46,131 nucleotides of DNA from a virus, in the IMG/VR virus record IMGVR_UViG_3300047316_000145, positions 1 through 46,131 of that record; one strand, written 5' to 3'. Under the pieces are notes generated by a model that searched no databases, was not told the origin of the DNA, and saw only the letters and a program-made list of their open reading frames with translations. Positions 35,944 through 44,387 of the stretch are shown in pieces; within the stretch, counting starts at the first letter, position 1, and every line of letters starts with the position of its first letter. A program made the position numbers and the translations under genes.

Positions 35944-36205
35944 AATTCAACCCTTCGACGTCGCCAGGTTGCCAACCAGTTACCAGGATTACCGGAATAG
36001 ACCAGCGTTCTTTGATTCGCCTTAGCAGTTCTGGGCCGCCTCGAGGCATTGTGAAATCCACTAGCGCTATCTCGACCGTGAAGCATTCCAACATCGTGAT
36101 GGCGTCATTACCGTTGGCCGCTTCGATTGAGTCTTCGCCAAGCAACTTAAGCAAACGCCCGATGCCTGCTCGCGTTGCTTCGCTGTCGTCAACGATCAAA
36201 ATCAC
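35852..36205 (-). CDS. CheY-like response regulator (receiver domain only)
   Basis: 117 residues comprising a single, apparently complete receiver domain. It has the acidic pair D6/D7 (ILIVDDSEA), the phosphoacceptor D50 in LVDFTMPRGG, T76 in VILVTGW, an aromatic at Y91 and K94-P95 in YLFKPIDK. No output domain follows, as in CheY or Spo0F. It is coupled to the baseplate J stop by ATGA and overlaps the next gene extensively. A receiver domain of this kind is not a normal part of phage tail modules. Its signal could come from a host histidine kinase or phosphotransfer protein. Confidence 0.9.
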   Translation of the reverse strand: MILIVDDSEATRAGIGRLLKLLGEDSIEAANGNDAITMLECFTVEIALVDFTMPRGGPELLRRIKERWSIPVILVTGWQPGDVEGLNYDGYLFKPIDKSDLSGELKRVRKQYSGEHS

Positions 36206-37455
36206 GGCGTAACCGCCACGCGAGTAACGGTAATGTTGCTGGTGTCGAGTAGGAACTTCGTCCGGAAAGGCACAGGGAAGTTCACGAGATTGCCGAGCAA
36301 CGAAGACAGCACGTTGCCTAGCTGAAGGTTTGTGACGTCCAGAACTCCGAGGCCAGCCCCCTGTGCTGCGGCAACGTAGTGGGTCGCGCGAATCTCTGTC
36401 ACGCCGAGCACAGCCTTAGCGTCCAGCTGCGCAACGAGTGCAGCCTTGAGAGCGATATCGCCAGCGTAATCGTCCGGCCTGGCAACGTCGGTCTCGACCG
36501 TGATAGCGATCTTGCCGTTGATAACGGCAGCACGAGAGAACGCAACGTTCTGCGGATTGCCTTCTTTGTCGGTTGCGATGCCGGACTGGTTGCCAAAAGC
36601 CGTGATGCCTGCGCCTTTGGTATCCCATACGGCTTGCGCTACGGAATTGTCCGGTGCGTCTTCGCCTGGGCCATCGTAAATGACGGCCTCGACAGCATGC
36701 GCAGGGATGCCTTCTGGCGAGATGTAATCGCTTGTGTTCTCGTAAGTCTTGCAATCGAGCACAGGCTTGCTGTCGTCCGGGTTCGTGATGGCCGCAACCT
36801 TGGCTTGGATGGTGTCGACGGTGCCGGCGCCAGATGCTTCAAGTTCGTTCACACGACGAACGCGGAGCTCCGGGTCAGTGTCACGCTCTTGGCCTGGGAT
36901 CGCATCAGCGGGATTGGTGACAGAGTTCCAGCCAACGGTTGGCGTCTGGATCACGGTTAGCATCGTGGCATTAGCGATCGTGCGACCGACTACGGTGCAG
37001 GTAGCGGGTCCCGTGACGTTCAGAACCCCAGCAGTCGAGTTCACGATGTCCGCATCGGTTGCGAACACGATCCCGGGTTCACCAACCACGCTTACAAGAG
37101 CGCCGGCCGTGACGGTCGTATGAGCGTTCAGGTTGAGTGACAGGATAACGGTGGACGCCGTTGCCGCTCCACGTACGGTACCCGTGACGGCGCTCAGGGC
37201 ATCAAGTAGGAAGTCTTCCGCAGCATCAGGGTCGAAACCATCCCAGGCGACTTGCAAAGCTTCCCAAACACTACGTTCGCGCTCGGCGTAGATACCGTTG
37301 ATTTCCCCCATGGGCGCGTCAGCTTCGCAATCCAGGTTCGGATCAAGCACGGCGCGTTGCCGTGCTGCCAGGTCACCTAGGATGGTTCCCGGCGTAGCGG
37401 CGTCGCCGATGGTCGGAATCTGAAGGCCGTTAGCGGTAACGTAGGGGCTAGACAA
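36202..37455 (-). CDS. Baseplate J-like wedge protein
   Basis: 417 residues. It contains the typical N-terminal INGIYAERERSVWEALQVAW and the strand region VSVVGEPGIVFATDAD, NAVGTVTGPATCTVVG-like repeats, DPELRVRRVNELEASGAGTV, and NPDDSKPVLDCKTYENTSDY. J-like proteins form the outer wedge of the contractile baseplate and contact the sheath. It is preceded by the gp25-like gene and followed by the CheY-like gene. The C-terminus ends in a beta strand (ITVTRVAVTP). Confidence 0.85.
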   Translation of the reverse strand: MSSPYVTANGLQIPTIGDAATPGTILGDLAARQRAVLDPNLDCEADAPMGEINGIYAERERSVWEALQVAWDGFDPDAAEDFLLDALSAVTGTVRGAATASTVILSLNLNAHTTVTAGALVSVVGEPGIVFATDADIVNSTAGVLNVTGPATCTVVGRTIANATMLTVIQTPTVGWNSVTNPADAIPGQERDTDPELRVRRVNELEASGAGTVDTIQAKVAAITNPDDSKPVLDCKTYENTSDYISPEGIPAHAVEAVIYDGPGEDAPDNSVAQAVWDTKGAGITAFGNQSGIATDKEGNPQNVAFSRAAVINGKIAITVETDVARPDDYAGDIALKAALVAQLDAKAVLGVTEIRATHYVAAAQGAGLGVLDVTNLQLGNVLSSLLGNLVNFPVPFRTKFLLDTSNITVTRVAVTP

Positions 37456-37927
37456 TGAACGGCTCCGCTAAGGCTGTGAGGGTGCGACCATCATCCAACA
37501 ACGCCACGAAATCGAGCTTGCCGGTGCGCGCACGACTGTCAACGGTGAACGACAGGCTTTGAATCTTGGTAATTTGCGGAACGCTTAGGATGACTTTGCG
37601 GAATACCGCGTTGATAGCCGGGATGTTGGGGCCTTTGACGCCGAACACGATACCGCCTGCCTCGCGTAGGTACGGAACGCCAAGGCGCGTGTCGAGAAAC
37701 CATTCGCCCAGGAACATGCGCAAGCGTTGACGAAGTTTCTGGGCGATCGCGTCGTCGCCCTTGGCGATCTGTAATGACGAGAAGTGTACGTCGTTCGTGT
37801 TCGGGTCGAACATGATGGTAGCCGCGTAGCCACCTGTAGGCGTCGTGGTGGGCGCAGGCGCGGACACGAATAGTCCAGCGCCGCCGAATGCGCCTCCGCC
37901 GTAGACACCTAGACCGAACGGAATCAC
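37448..37927 (-). CDS. Baseplate wedge protein (gp25/W-like)
   Basis: 159 residues. The core has VHFSSLQIAKGDDAIAQKLR, RLRMFLGEWFLDTRLGVPYL and a C-terminal DFVALLDDGRTL, the features of T4 gp25/P2 W-type proteins. A glycine-rich N-terminus (MIPFGLGVYGGGAFGGAGLF) is an addition. Located just before the J-like gene, it nucleates sheath assembly at the baseplate. Eight bases overlap the J-like gene. Confidence 0.75.
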   Translation of the reverse strand: MIPFGLGVYGGGAFGGAGLFVSAPAPTTTPTGGYAATIMFDPNTNDVHFSSLQIAKGDDAIAQKLRQRLRMFLGEWFLDTRLGVPYLREAGGIVFGVKGPNIPAINAVFRKVILSVPQITKIQSLSFTVDSRARTGKLDFVALLDDGRTLTALAEPFIV

Positions 37928-38154
37928 GTTTGCAAGCCTACGAAACCCGTTGCCGTGGTAGACGTTGCGTTTACGCGCACAACGTTATCTGCTGGCCACC
38001 ATTGGCCAGTGAATACTGTAATCGGGACATCATCCCCAGCATACGTGTGAACGATCATCGTTCCGCCGGTTCCAACGAAAATCCAATCCGGTTGAAATCC
38101 GCACGCTGCATTTACGGTAACCGAATCATTCGCTACGAAATTTTTGGTTTTCAT
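37924..38154 (-). CDS. Small tail or structural protein
   Basis: 76 residues from the ATG at 38152-38154 (ATGA). It is beta-rich (MKTKNFVANDSVTVNAACGF, PDWIFVGTGGTMIVHTYAGD) and lies between the lectin-like protein and the gp25-like gene. It may be a tail fibre connector or chaperone. A longer upstream reading of this frame is rejected because the lectin-like gene occupies it. Confidence 0.6.
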   Translation of the reverse strand: MKTKNFVANDSVTVNAACGFQPDWIFVGTGGTMIVHTYAGDDVPITVFTGQWWPADNVVRVNATSTTATGFVGLQT

Positions 38155-38855
38155 GTAATCGCGTACCTCGCCTTGAGATAGCCGGTGACCTGCGCGCGCT
38201 CGCCACTGCTCAACACGCGATTGTAGGCGATGACTTCTGGAATGTCCGAGTCGGTCCCGTTGGTCACGTTGCCCGCGCCGCCGAAGAGCGCGCCGATGGC
38301 CTGGAGGTTCGCCGCCGCGGTCGGCTTCGTGAAGACCTGCACACCGTCGAGATAGCCGAAGATCGCGCCGCCGTTCACCTGCGTGAGCGTGACGATGTGG
38401 AGGCCCGCGGAGAGCAGCGCGGTGTACACGAGCTGGTCCGCCCCGTTGCCACTGAACCACTCGACGTCGGTCCCGGCGATGTTGCCGAGGACGCCCTGAG
38501 CGTTGTTCGTCCCCGAGTAAAAATAGGTTGCTTGGCTGGTCGTGAGCTTGCCGAGAACGAAGAGGTAGGTGGCCGACGTTGGCGCGCTCATCCCGGTCAC
38601 ATCGAGGCGCGAGAAGGTGTCGCCCTTGATCGTAGGTTGGCCATTCTGACCCGCCGCGACGAAGGTCGGTTGCTGCGCTCCGGTTGCTTGTGTGGCGGCC
38701 TCGCCGAGACGTCCAATCCAACTGTTTACCTTGGAGCCGGCGAGCGTTACGCCCAGGTCAGCGCGGAGCCAAAGAACTAGCCCGGATAGATCGATCGGGG
38801 CAAATCCACGTACAGAGGATTCGAAATCCGGACCGATGCCAGGACCTAGGCGCAT
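38151..38855 (-). CDS. Tail protein with concanavalin A/LamG-like fold
   Basis: 234 residues. The first 50 residues (PIDLSGLVLWLRADLGVTLA) and a central block (TQVNGGAIFGYLDGVQVFTK, NVTNGTDSDIPEVIAYNRVL) match the strand order of LamG-type laminin/lectin domains as found in phage fibre tips. It is likely an adhesin attached to the baseplate. The start has one base overlap with the preceding stop. Confidence 0.65.
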   Translation of the reverse strand: MRLGPGIGPDFESSVRGFAPIDLSGLVLWLRADLGVTLAGSKVNSWIGRLGEAATQATGAQQPTFVAAGQNGQPTIKGDTFSRLDVTGMSAPTSATYLFVLGKLTTSQATYFYSGTNNAQGVLGNIAGTDVEWFSGNGADQLVYTALLSAGLHIVTLTQVNGGAIFGYLDGVQVFTKPTAAANLQAIGALFGGAGNVTNGTDSDIPEVIAYNRVLSSGERAQVTGYLKARYAIT

Positions 38856-40612
38856 CAGTTACCTCGGTACTCCGCGAGACAGTGAACAACGAAGTTAGCG
38901 TGCCCAGATACAAGGTCGGTGTTCTGAACGGTCACGATCAAAGACCCAGCGTTGATCGTCTTCACAGAGACGACTTGCACGTATCCGGCAGGGTCCTCCA
39001 CGGTGCACGCGGGTGAATACTGCGTCCCACGGAAGGCCGTCGTCCAGGTGACCGTTTCGTCTTTGCGCGTCGACGCGGCGAGCGTGCCAGAGTCGTTCAC
39101 GAAGCCGATCTTCTTACCGCCGCCGTCGGTGTCGATGCCCTGGCCAATTCGGACCATGCGGCTATCAAACTCCCAAGCCGAACCCATACTAGCTTGGCCG
39201 CAGCCCATTACGCACTGACCCGACGAGCCCATCTTGAGCGTGTTGATGTCGTCGCTCGCGGACATGTCGCCGACGATGGCGAGCCCGACGTTCGGATCGC
39301 CGGAGATGTCGATCGCGCGCGTGTCTTTGCAGGTCACGCCGGCCGGGCAAGTGTTGCGTGGGTTGAGGTTCGTGATCTGGATGCCACGAAGAAAGCCCCC
39401 CGTGGTCGAGTTCGCGCCGGAGATGAAGACTCCCGCATCGGCGCGCTCGGGTCCGAAGTTGACGATGCGCGCACCGTAGGAAGGAGCAGTCTCGGCGCCG
39501 GTTTTGTACTCCTTCCGCAAGATCAGATTGACCCCGTGCATCGCCATGTAATGCGACGGTGGGGAGTAGATCCGCTCGGTAGATGCCCAGTTCAGCCCAT
39601 TGGCCGGGAGCGTGATCGTGTGATTCACGGGATCGACCGCGGTCGCCTCGATCCCCTGTTGCATGTACCAGGGGCCCGTCGCGGCTGCGATGTTTGAGTC
39701 CAGGTTGTACGCGTCGAACACGCCCCAAAGCAGGAGATGCGTCGAATCTGTCGGCGTTGCTTTGTACCAATGCCCGACGCACTTCCCGCCCACGTTCACG
39801 TCATCGTAGTTGCACGTCGGGGCATAATCGTCGTCAGTGCCAACGCTTTTGAAATACCAGAGCCCTGGCGTCGACACTGGAAGCGATGAGCCCGAGAATG
39901 TCACAACGGTGCAAGACGATCCCGCGCCGAGAGGGCAAGTGCCACCGGTGACTGAGCATTCGCCAGCGCTCGAGTCAGTGCAATCGGTGTAGCTGGCGAT
40001 CGCGCCGCTCGAGTGGACGTGGTTGTAATTGAAGATCGCTCGCGAACCGATCACCTCGTTATGCGTGGTGACGGCGTAATGCATCGTTGTCATTGACGGG
40101 GATGCCGGAGTTGAGACGGTGCCCTCGAAGACAGCAGCGCCCTGGTCTGCTTCGTACTCGCCGAGCGCGGCACACTCGGGCGTCGAGCTCGGGAGTGTGG
40201 TCTCTCCACCGCCCCAACAGAACGAGCCGCCGTCGCCGAAGAACGCGTTTCCCTTGCCGTAGCCCTGCGCGACTCCGTAATAGCCGGCGCCCTGGCCCTG
40301 CGAGCGCATGGTGAGCACGCCGAAGGACAGGCCGTACGCGGTCTGTGCCGTTCCGTCGTAGCGTCCACCGCTCTGCGTGTACGCCTGCAACCGAAGCGGG
40401 CTCGCGAAGTCGTTGCCGCTGACGGTGGAGTAAGTCGCGTTCGCGGCGAGCGTCGCGTGAGACGGTTGGGAGTTGTACGGGTTCGTGAGTGGCATCGCGC
40501 CGTAATTGATCTGGATACCCTTGTCGCTTGGGCCGGCCGCGCCCAACGCAGCGGCACCTAGAAAAACCGACCAAGCGAGACCAATACTAATCCAGATCGA
40601 AGCGTGTTTCAT
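38855..40612 (-). CDS. Tail-associated protein with N-terminal secretion signal
   Basis: 585 residues. The N-terminus MKHASIWISIGLAWSVFLG with AAALGAAGPSDKG looks like a Sec signal peptide with an A-x-A-type cleavage site near residue 26. The remainder is beta-rich and serine/threonine-rich, with many Cys pairs (CTDSSAGECSVTGGTCPLGA, CTVEDPAG-YVQVVS). Structural proteins of phage tails normally carry no signal peptide. It may be exported to the periplasm or cell surface during infection, or it may be a fibre with an unusual N-terminus. No enzymatic motif was recognised. Confidence 0.65.
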   Translation of the reverse strand: MKHASIWISIGLAWSVFLGAAALGAAGPSDKGIQINYGAMPLTNPYNSQPSHATLAANATYSTVSGNDFASPLRLQAYTQSGGRYDGTAQTAYGLSFGVLTMRSQGQGAGYYGVAQGYGKGNAFFGDGGSFCWGGGETTLPSSTPECAALGEYEADQGAAVFEGTVSTPASPSMTTMHYAVTTHNEVIGSRAIFNYNHVHSSGAIASYTDCTDSSAGECSVTGGTCPLGAGSSCTVVTFSGSSLPVSTPGLWYFKSVGTDDDYAPTCNYDDVNVGGKCVGHWYKATPTDSTHLLLWGVFDAYNLDSNIAAATGPWYMQQGIEATAVDPVNHTITLPANGLNWASTERIYSPPSHYMAMHGVNLILRKEYKTGAETAPSYGARIVNFGPERADAGVFISGANSTTGGFLRGIQITNLNPRNTCPAGVTCKDTRAIDISGDPNVGLAIVGDMSASDDINTLKMGSSGQCVMGCGQASMGSAWEFDSRMVRIGQGIDTDGGGKKIGFVNDSGTLAASTRKDETVTWTTAFRGTQYSPACTVEDPAGYVQVVSVKTINAGSLIVTVQNTDLVSGHANFVVHCLAEYRGN

Positions 40613-41874
40613 GGCGCTTTATATTCGGTGCTTTCGAAAAGTCCGGCGTAGGTTGTTAAGGTGCCAGGCGTTCCCGAATCGTAGAAACCAACCGCGCCGC
40701 TTTGGGTGAACGAATTGGCGTTAGCAATGATTCGCTCGACGCCCCACGTTGCCGTGGGATTGACTTGAATGTCAGTATCAAAAGCGTTGTATTCGATCGC
40801 GGTAGGTTGCTGGGCTGATAGAATCATAGCGTCACCGGTCGTTTGCCAATCGCAACGCGTTACCGTGATGAACTTGCGTGCTGTGGCAGAGCCGGCGCCT
40901 TGCACCATTAGCGATGCATTAGAAAGCGCATCGTTGTGAACGTGATCAAAGATGCACGTATCCGCGCAATCTTCAATATCGATCGGGCGCATGGTGGCGC
41001 TCTTGATTTCAATATCCTTCATGCCGCCACCAGCGCCGTTTGCCAGCGCAAAGGCTTTGGGTGCGTGATCGAATGACCCGCCAACGATGTTGGTACGCAG
41101 CGCCGTGGTACGGATGCACGCATTCGTTACGAGTGAATTGCCGTCGAAGGCGATATCGGTGAATGCTACATCATTCGCCGATACCGTAATCATGTTCGAC
41201 GCTGCGCCTGAGAGCTTGATCGTTGCTCCGACTCCGCGCACGTCTAGCCCGGCCTGAGATACCGCCCAGCCGGCCGTTAGGTGGATACCAGCTTCTAAAA
41301 TGAGCGGACGTCCGGCCGCTGCCGCTGCCGCTGTAGCAAGGTTATCGCCTGTGGCGACGAATAGGTAAGCACCCTGTACCTGCGAAAGCGCCGCCGCGGC
41401 GTTAGCTACGGCCGTAGCGGCGTCTGTCAAACCTTTTCGGATTGCTCCGCTCAGTCCGGGAACGCCACCAACGACACCACCAGCCCAGCCTAGCGTTTTG
41501 GCAATGCTATTCAGGTTCACGATCGTTTTGGTTGGATCCGTATCCGCCGGGATACCAGGCGGCGGAAGCGCATAAACGCCGGTAGGATCTGGAACACAGA
41601 TCGGAAGTAGCTCGGTAGTGGACCCGACCAATAGCGTACGCACCAACTGGACAACGTACCATTCACCCGCGGCCGGTGGCGTGAACGTCGCCGGGTTGCT
41701 TGTGGCGCTGGCAACCGTCGGCGCGCTGGCGAGATTGTCGGGAAAGAACGCAATCGACCACAGGCGCGAAACCGGATCGATCGGATTGGTGTCGGTCAAC
41801 GCGATCGGGCTCAAGTCACCATCGCCGGTGACGAGCATGATTCCCGCGGTTTGTGTGCCGAGTTTGATCGCCAT
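40609..41874 (-). CDS. Beta-helix tailspike-like protein
   Basis: 421 residues. An N-terminal domain (GTQTAGIMLVTGDGDLSPIA) is followed by a helical linker (DAATAVANAAAALSQVQGAY) and a long set of short beta-helix coils (ASNMITVSANDVAFTDIAFD, NIVGGSFDHAPKAFALANGA, CADTCIFDHVHNDALSNASL). It resembles the pectate lyase-like repeats of tailspikes. It may bind or degrade a surface polysaccharide. It is coupled to the next gene by ATGA. Confidence 0.7.
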   Translation of the reverse strand: MAIKLGTQTAGIMLVTGDGDLSPIALTDTNPIDPVSRLWSIAFFPDNLASAPTVASATSNPATFTPPAAGEWYVVQLVRTLLVGSTTELLPICVPDPTGVYALPPPGIPADTDPTKTIVNLNSIAKTLGWAGGVVGGVPGLSGAIRKGLTDAATAVANAAAALSQVQGAYLFVATGDNLATAAAAAAGRPLILEAGIHLTAGWAVSQAGLDVRGVGATIKLSGAASNMITVSANDVAFTDIAFDGNSLVTNACIRTTALRTNIVGGSFDHAPKAFALANGAGGGMKDIEIKSATMRPIDIEDCADTCIFDHVHNDALSNASLMVQGAGSATARKFITVTRCDWQTTGDAMILSAQQPTAIEYNAFDTDIQVNPTATWGVERIIANANSFTQSGAVGFYDSGTPGTLTTYAGLFESTEYKAP

Positions 41875-42548
41875 TACTCGACCTTGACCTTCGACGCGGC
41901 AACGTTGCCAGGGGTGTACGTAATCGGCGGGGATGCGGTAGCAAATGCGGCTGAGATGGCCAACAGTTCGGTATGCACCTTGGTAGCGTCCGCCGCCGGA
42001 TTGACCGCTCCTGAGCCGAGCTTGATGCTTGGGGCGTCAAGCGTTGCTTCACCCGTGCCGGACCCATCCAGGGTCAACGTCGCGCCGTTGACGACCATCG
42101 ACAGCGAAGCCGTAGGGTTCGGGATGGGCGTCCCGACGTCCGCTAGAAGCCCCGGAATTGCAACGCAGTGCGCAATGTGGTGCATGCGCTGGTCAGTGCT
42201 CGGGGCCACCACAGGCGCCCCGGTCAAACGCCATTGCGTAGCGTCGAGCATTAATGGCATCAATAATACCACGTCCCCAGGCACAAGAGCCCAGGAAATT
42301 GCGACGCCTCCGCCCCTTTGGTACAAGACTGGCACATTCGGCACAACTGGGAACGGTTCGGGGCTTAATGTGTCATCGTCGGTTGGAATACCACGTGAAC
42401 ATACAGGTAGGACGTCTACCGTCGCGGCGGAGACACCTGGCACGGCTGCCGAGAACGCTTGCACGATGGCGGGCATTGCTCCATGCACGTCCGCTAACGC
42501 CGATTGGATGGCACGGAGGATGAGCTCCGCTTCTGTTATATCGCGCAT
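41874..42548 (-). CDS. Baseplate spike protein (Gp138-like / gpV-like)
   Basis: 224 residues. It has the N-terminal domain of Gp138-like spikes (VDVLPVCSRGIPTDDDTLSP; QRGGGVAISWALVPGDVVLL) followed by a beta-helix-like C-terminal end (GATLTLDGSGTGEATLDAPS, IKLGSGA). It forms the central needle of the contractile tail, piercing the outer membrane. Its place after the hub gene agrees. The C-terminus lacks an obvious metal-binding apex of the HxH type. Confidence 0.75.
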   Translation of the reverse strand: MRDITEAELILRAIQSALADVHGAMPAIVQAFSAAVPGVSAATVDVLPVCSRGIPTDDDTLSPEPFPVVPNVPVLYQRGGGVAISWALVPGDVVLLMPLMLDATQWRLTGAPVVAPSTDQRMHHIAHCVAIPGLLADVGTPIPNPTASLSMVVNGATLTLDGSGTGEATLDAPSIKLGSGAVNPAADATKVHTELLAISAAFATASPPITYTPGNVAASKVKVE

Positions 42549-43372
42549 CAGTAAGGCTTAGCCTTGATGTCAACAGACCAATCCGTTCCGTGCGTGTCGC
42601 CGGTATGCGTCGTTTCTTCGACCCGGAATTGACCCTGTAGCTTCTCGCTGGAAAGCACTAGCAATCGACCGGGGAATACGTCCGGTTGCATCAGTGCTTT
42701 GCAGTTGAGCATTCCGTCTTTGTCAATAGACGGGCTATCGAGCAGGCCGGTGCCCTCGCCTAGGAGGATGGCGGTGCCTAACAAGGCTTTCGTAATCGAT
42801 AGGATCTGAAGCTTCCCGTTTTGGATGCTCCAATCGTACCCAACAGATGCCAGGATGCGCGTCAGTTCCCGCGCGGCGCTGCCGTGAAGCACGGTTCCCA
42901 TGGTGAACATGCTACCAAAGGGTGCTAGAGCGGCCGCAGCCTGTGGCACGTTGCCCGGGTCGACGCCTAGAGCGCCAGCAAGGGCCGTCAAAACCTGTTG
43001 AATCGTGCTTCCCTTGTGAAACGGTTGGGAGATACGGGAGTGTTGGATGGCCTTTTCACCATCTCCTGCGCCCATATGGGTTACCAGATCGGCGCCTTCG
43101 CGCACGACGGTGTTCGTCCGGACGTCGCCCAGGAAGAGCGTTGACGTCTGACCGACGTAACCGGCGTCAATCTGAATCACAGCCTGTGGAAGAGACTGGA
43201 TAGCGCTCGAATTGGCATCGCTCAGGTTGTAAATCTTGAGGTCAACGGTGTTCGCCTGCGATTTGAGGTTCTTCTTTACGCTGAAAACGCACCGCAAACC
43301 AGTGATCGCGATGCCTAGCAAGCCACCCGGGAGGCTTACGGTAACGGTATAATCCCTATCAAACAGGGGCAT
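42548..43372 (-). CDS. Baseplate hub / late control D-like protein
   Basis: 274 residues. It contains FDRDYTVTVSLPGGLLGIAI, DLKIYNLSDANSSAI (the N-x-x-Y-N-L-S pattern of gpD-like hubs), QIDAGYVGQTSTLFLGDVRT and KLQILSITKALLG. The fold is that of the baseplate hub that holds the spike. The order hub, then spike, fits contractile tail modules. The start overlaps the baseplate plug gene stop. Confidence 0.7.
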   Translation of the reverse strand: MPLFDRDYTVTVSLPGGLLGIAITGLRCVFSVKKNLKSQANTVDLKIYNLSDANSSAIQSLPQAVIQIDAGYVGQTSTLFLGDVRTNTVVREGADLVTHMGAGDGEKAIQHSRISQPFHKGSTIQQVLTALAGALGVDPGNVPQAAAALAPFGSMFTMGTVLHGSAARELTRILASVGYDWSIQNGKLQILSITKALLGTAILLGEGTGLLDSPSIDKDGMLNCKALMQPDVFPGRLLVLSSEKLQGQFRVEETTHTGDTHGTDWSVDIKAKPY

Positions 43373-43707
43373 CAGGTTACCGGGATGAAAAGTAGCTGCG
43401 TACGCAGGCCGAAATCAGGCAACTGCGCCGGCAAACTGTCCGGATCGACTACGAAGAACTGTCCGTTTGGCGCTTGCGGCAGGGTTTCACGGCTGTACAG
43501 GGGCCAATCTGACAAGAGCTTAAGCCCAGCTGTGATGATGACGCCGTTTTGGTCATATACGGACATGTAAAAGCGCTGTTCGCGGTCGTGCCAGTCAAAC
43601 AGTAGGATGTAATCAACGCCGTTCAGCACGACACGCGCGTCAAAAAGCGGCGTTCCCGGGTTCGGGATGTTGATCGTAACGGCCGCGTCGACTGTAACTA
43701 GCTTCAT
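43372..43707 (-). CDS. Baseplate plug protein (Pam3 gp18-like)
   Basis: 111 residues. The pattern DARVVLNGVDYILLFDWHDR, EQRFYMSVYDQNGVII, TAGLKLLSDWPLY matches the small baseplate plug or hub adaptor family recognised in cyanophage Pam3-like tails. It is expected between the tail tube-associated protein and the hub. The start is coupled by ATGA. Confidence 0.7.
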   Translation of the reverse strand: MKLVTVDAAVTINIPNPGTPLFDARVVLNGVDYILLFDWHDREQRFYMSVYDQNGVIITAGLKLLSDWPLYSRETLPQAPNGQFFVVDPDSLPAQLPDFGLRTQLLFIPVT

Positions 43708-44387
43708 TTGGCGAGGTTCACCACGAAGTGCCCGAACGCATCAAGCACAGTAGCCTTTTGCTCGGGCGTTGACGCCGTTGGGGTCTGAGCTCCGGCCGAT
43801 ACTTTGGGCGCACCGGCTGTAATCAAGGGCTTAGGGGCCGCTACGGTAGCGCTAGAGACAGTCGTAATGTGCTCAAAAACGAGCGTGAATTCGCCTTTGC
43901 CTTCGTCATCCTTGCGATTCAACGTCACGGACGTCAACGCCATATCCGTATATTGCGCAGTCGTGCTCGTTACGGTGCAAAGCACCTTATCGGTCCGGAT
44001 GCTCTCCAATGCGGTGTGCGCATCAGTGATTGGGTCAAACGGAATTGGGAAGCTTTGCGGCGAAACGACCACCGGCGATACCGCGGCACCCGTGATAGCG
44101 TTGATCGCGACCTGCTCAAGGAATACGAACGGAGGGGGCGGCGGCAGTGGAGGGATTGCAAGCACTGTAGGGATAGCTTGCCCCGTATTCGGGGTCATCG
44201 TGATGACGCCGGAGACGGTGTATTTTACCGGATTGACCTTGATATGGTCCGAGATGTTGGCCCCAAGTTCCACCGGGAACTTGGTGGGTTCGTTGACACC
44301 TTCATGCACTTCCGAAGTCGTCACGTCGAACACGAACACAGGTTGGAACGACGTAGGATCCGGCAGGATCGATACACTGTCGCTCAC
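43704..44387 (-). CDS. Baseplate/tail protein near tape measure
   Basis: 227 residues. It is beta-rich at the start (PVFVFDVTTSEVHEGVNEPT; VNPVKYTVSGVITMTPNTGQ), has a proline-rich insert (LPPPPPFVF) and a strand-rich end (FTLVFEHITTV), followed by a flexible Pro/Ala-rich tail. This is a common type of protein following the tape measure in DUF3383-type tails. It may join the tube end to the baseplate. The exact role is inferred from position. Confidence 0.6.
   Translation of the reverse strand: MSDSVSILPDPTSFQPVFVFDVTTSEVHEGVNEPTKFPVELGANISDHIKVNPVKYTVSGVITMTPNTGQAIPTVLAIPPLPPPPPFVFLEQVAINAITGAAVSPVVVSPQSFPIPFDPITDAHTALESIRTDKVLCTVTSTTAQYTDMALTSVTLNRKDDEGKGEFTLVFEHITTVSSATVAAPKPLITAGAPKVSAGAQTPTASTPEQKATVLDAFGHFVVNLAK

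Noticed and set aside
37924-38721. A 265-residue extended reading of the small tail gene
   Set aside because: Its upstream part is arginine-rich shadow coding inside the lectin-like gene; the ATG at 38154 has an ATGA overlap.
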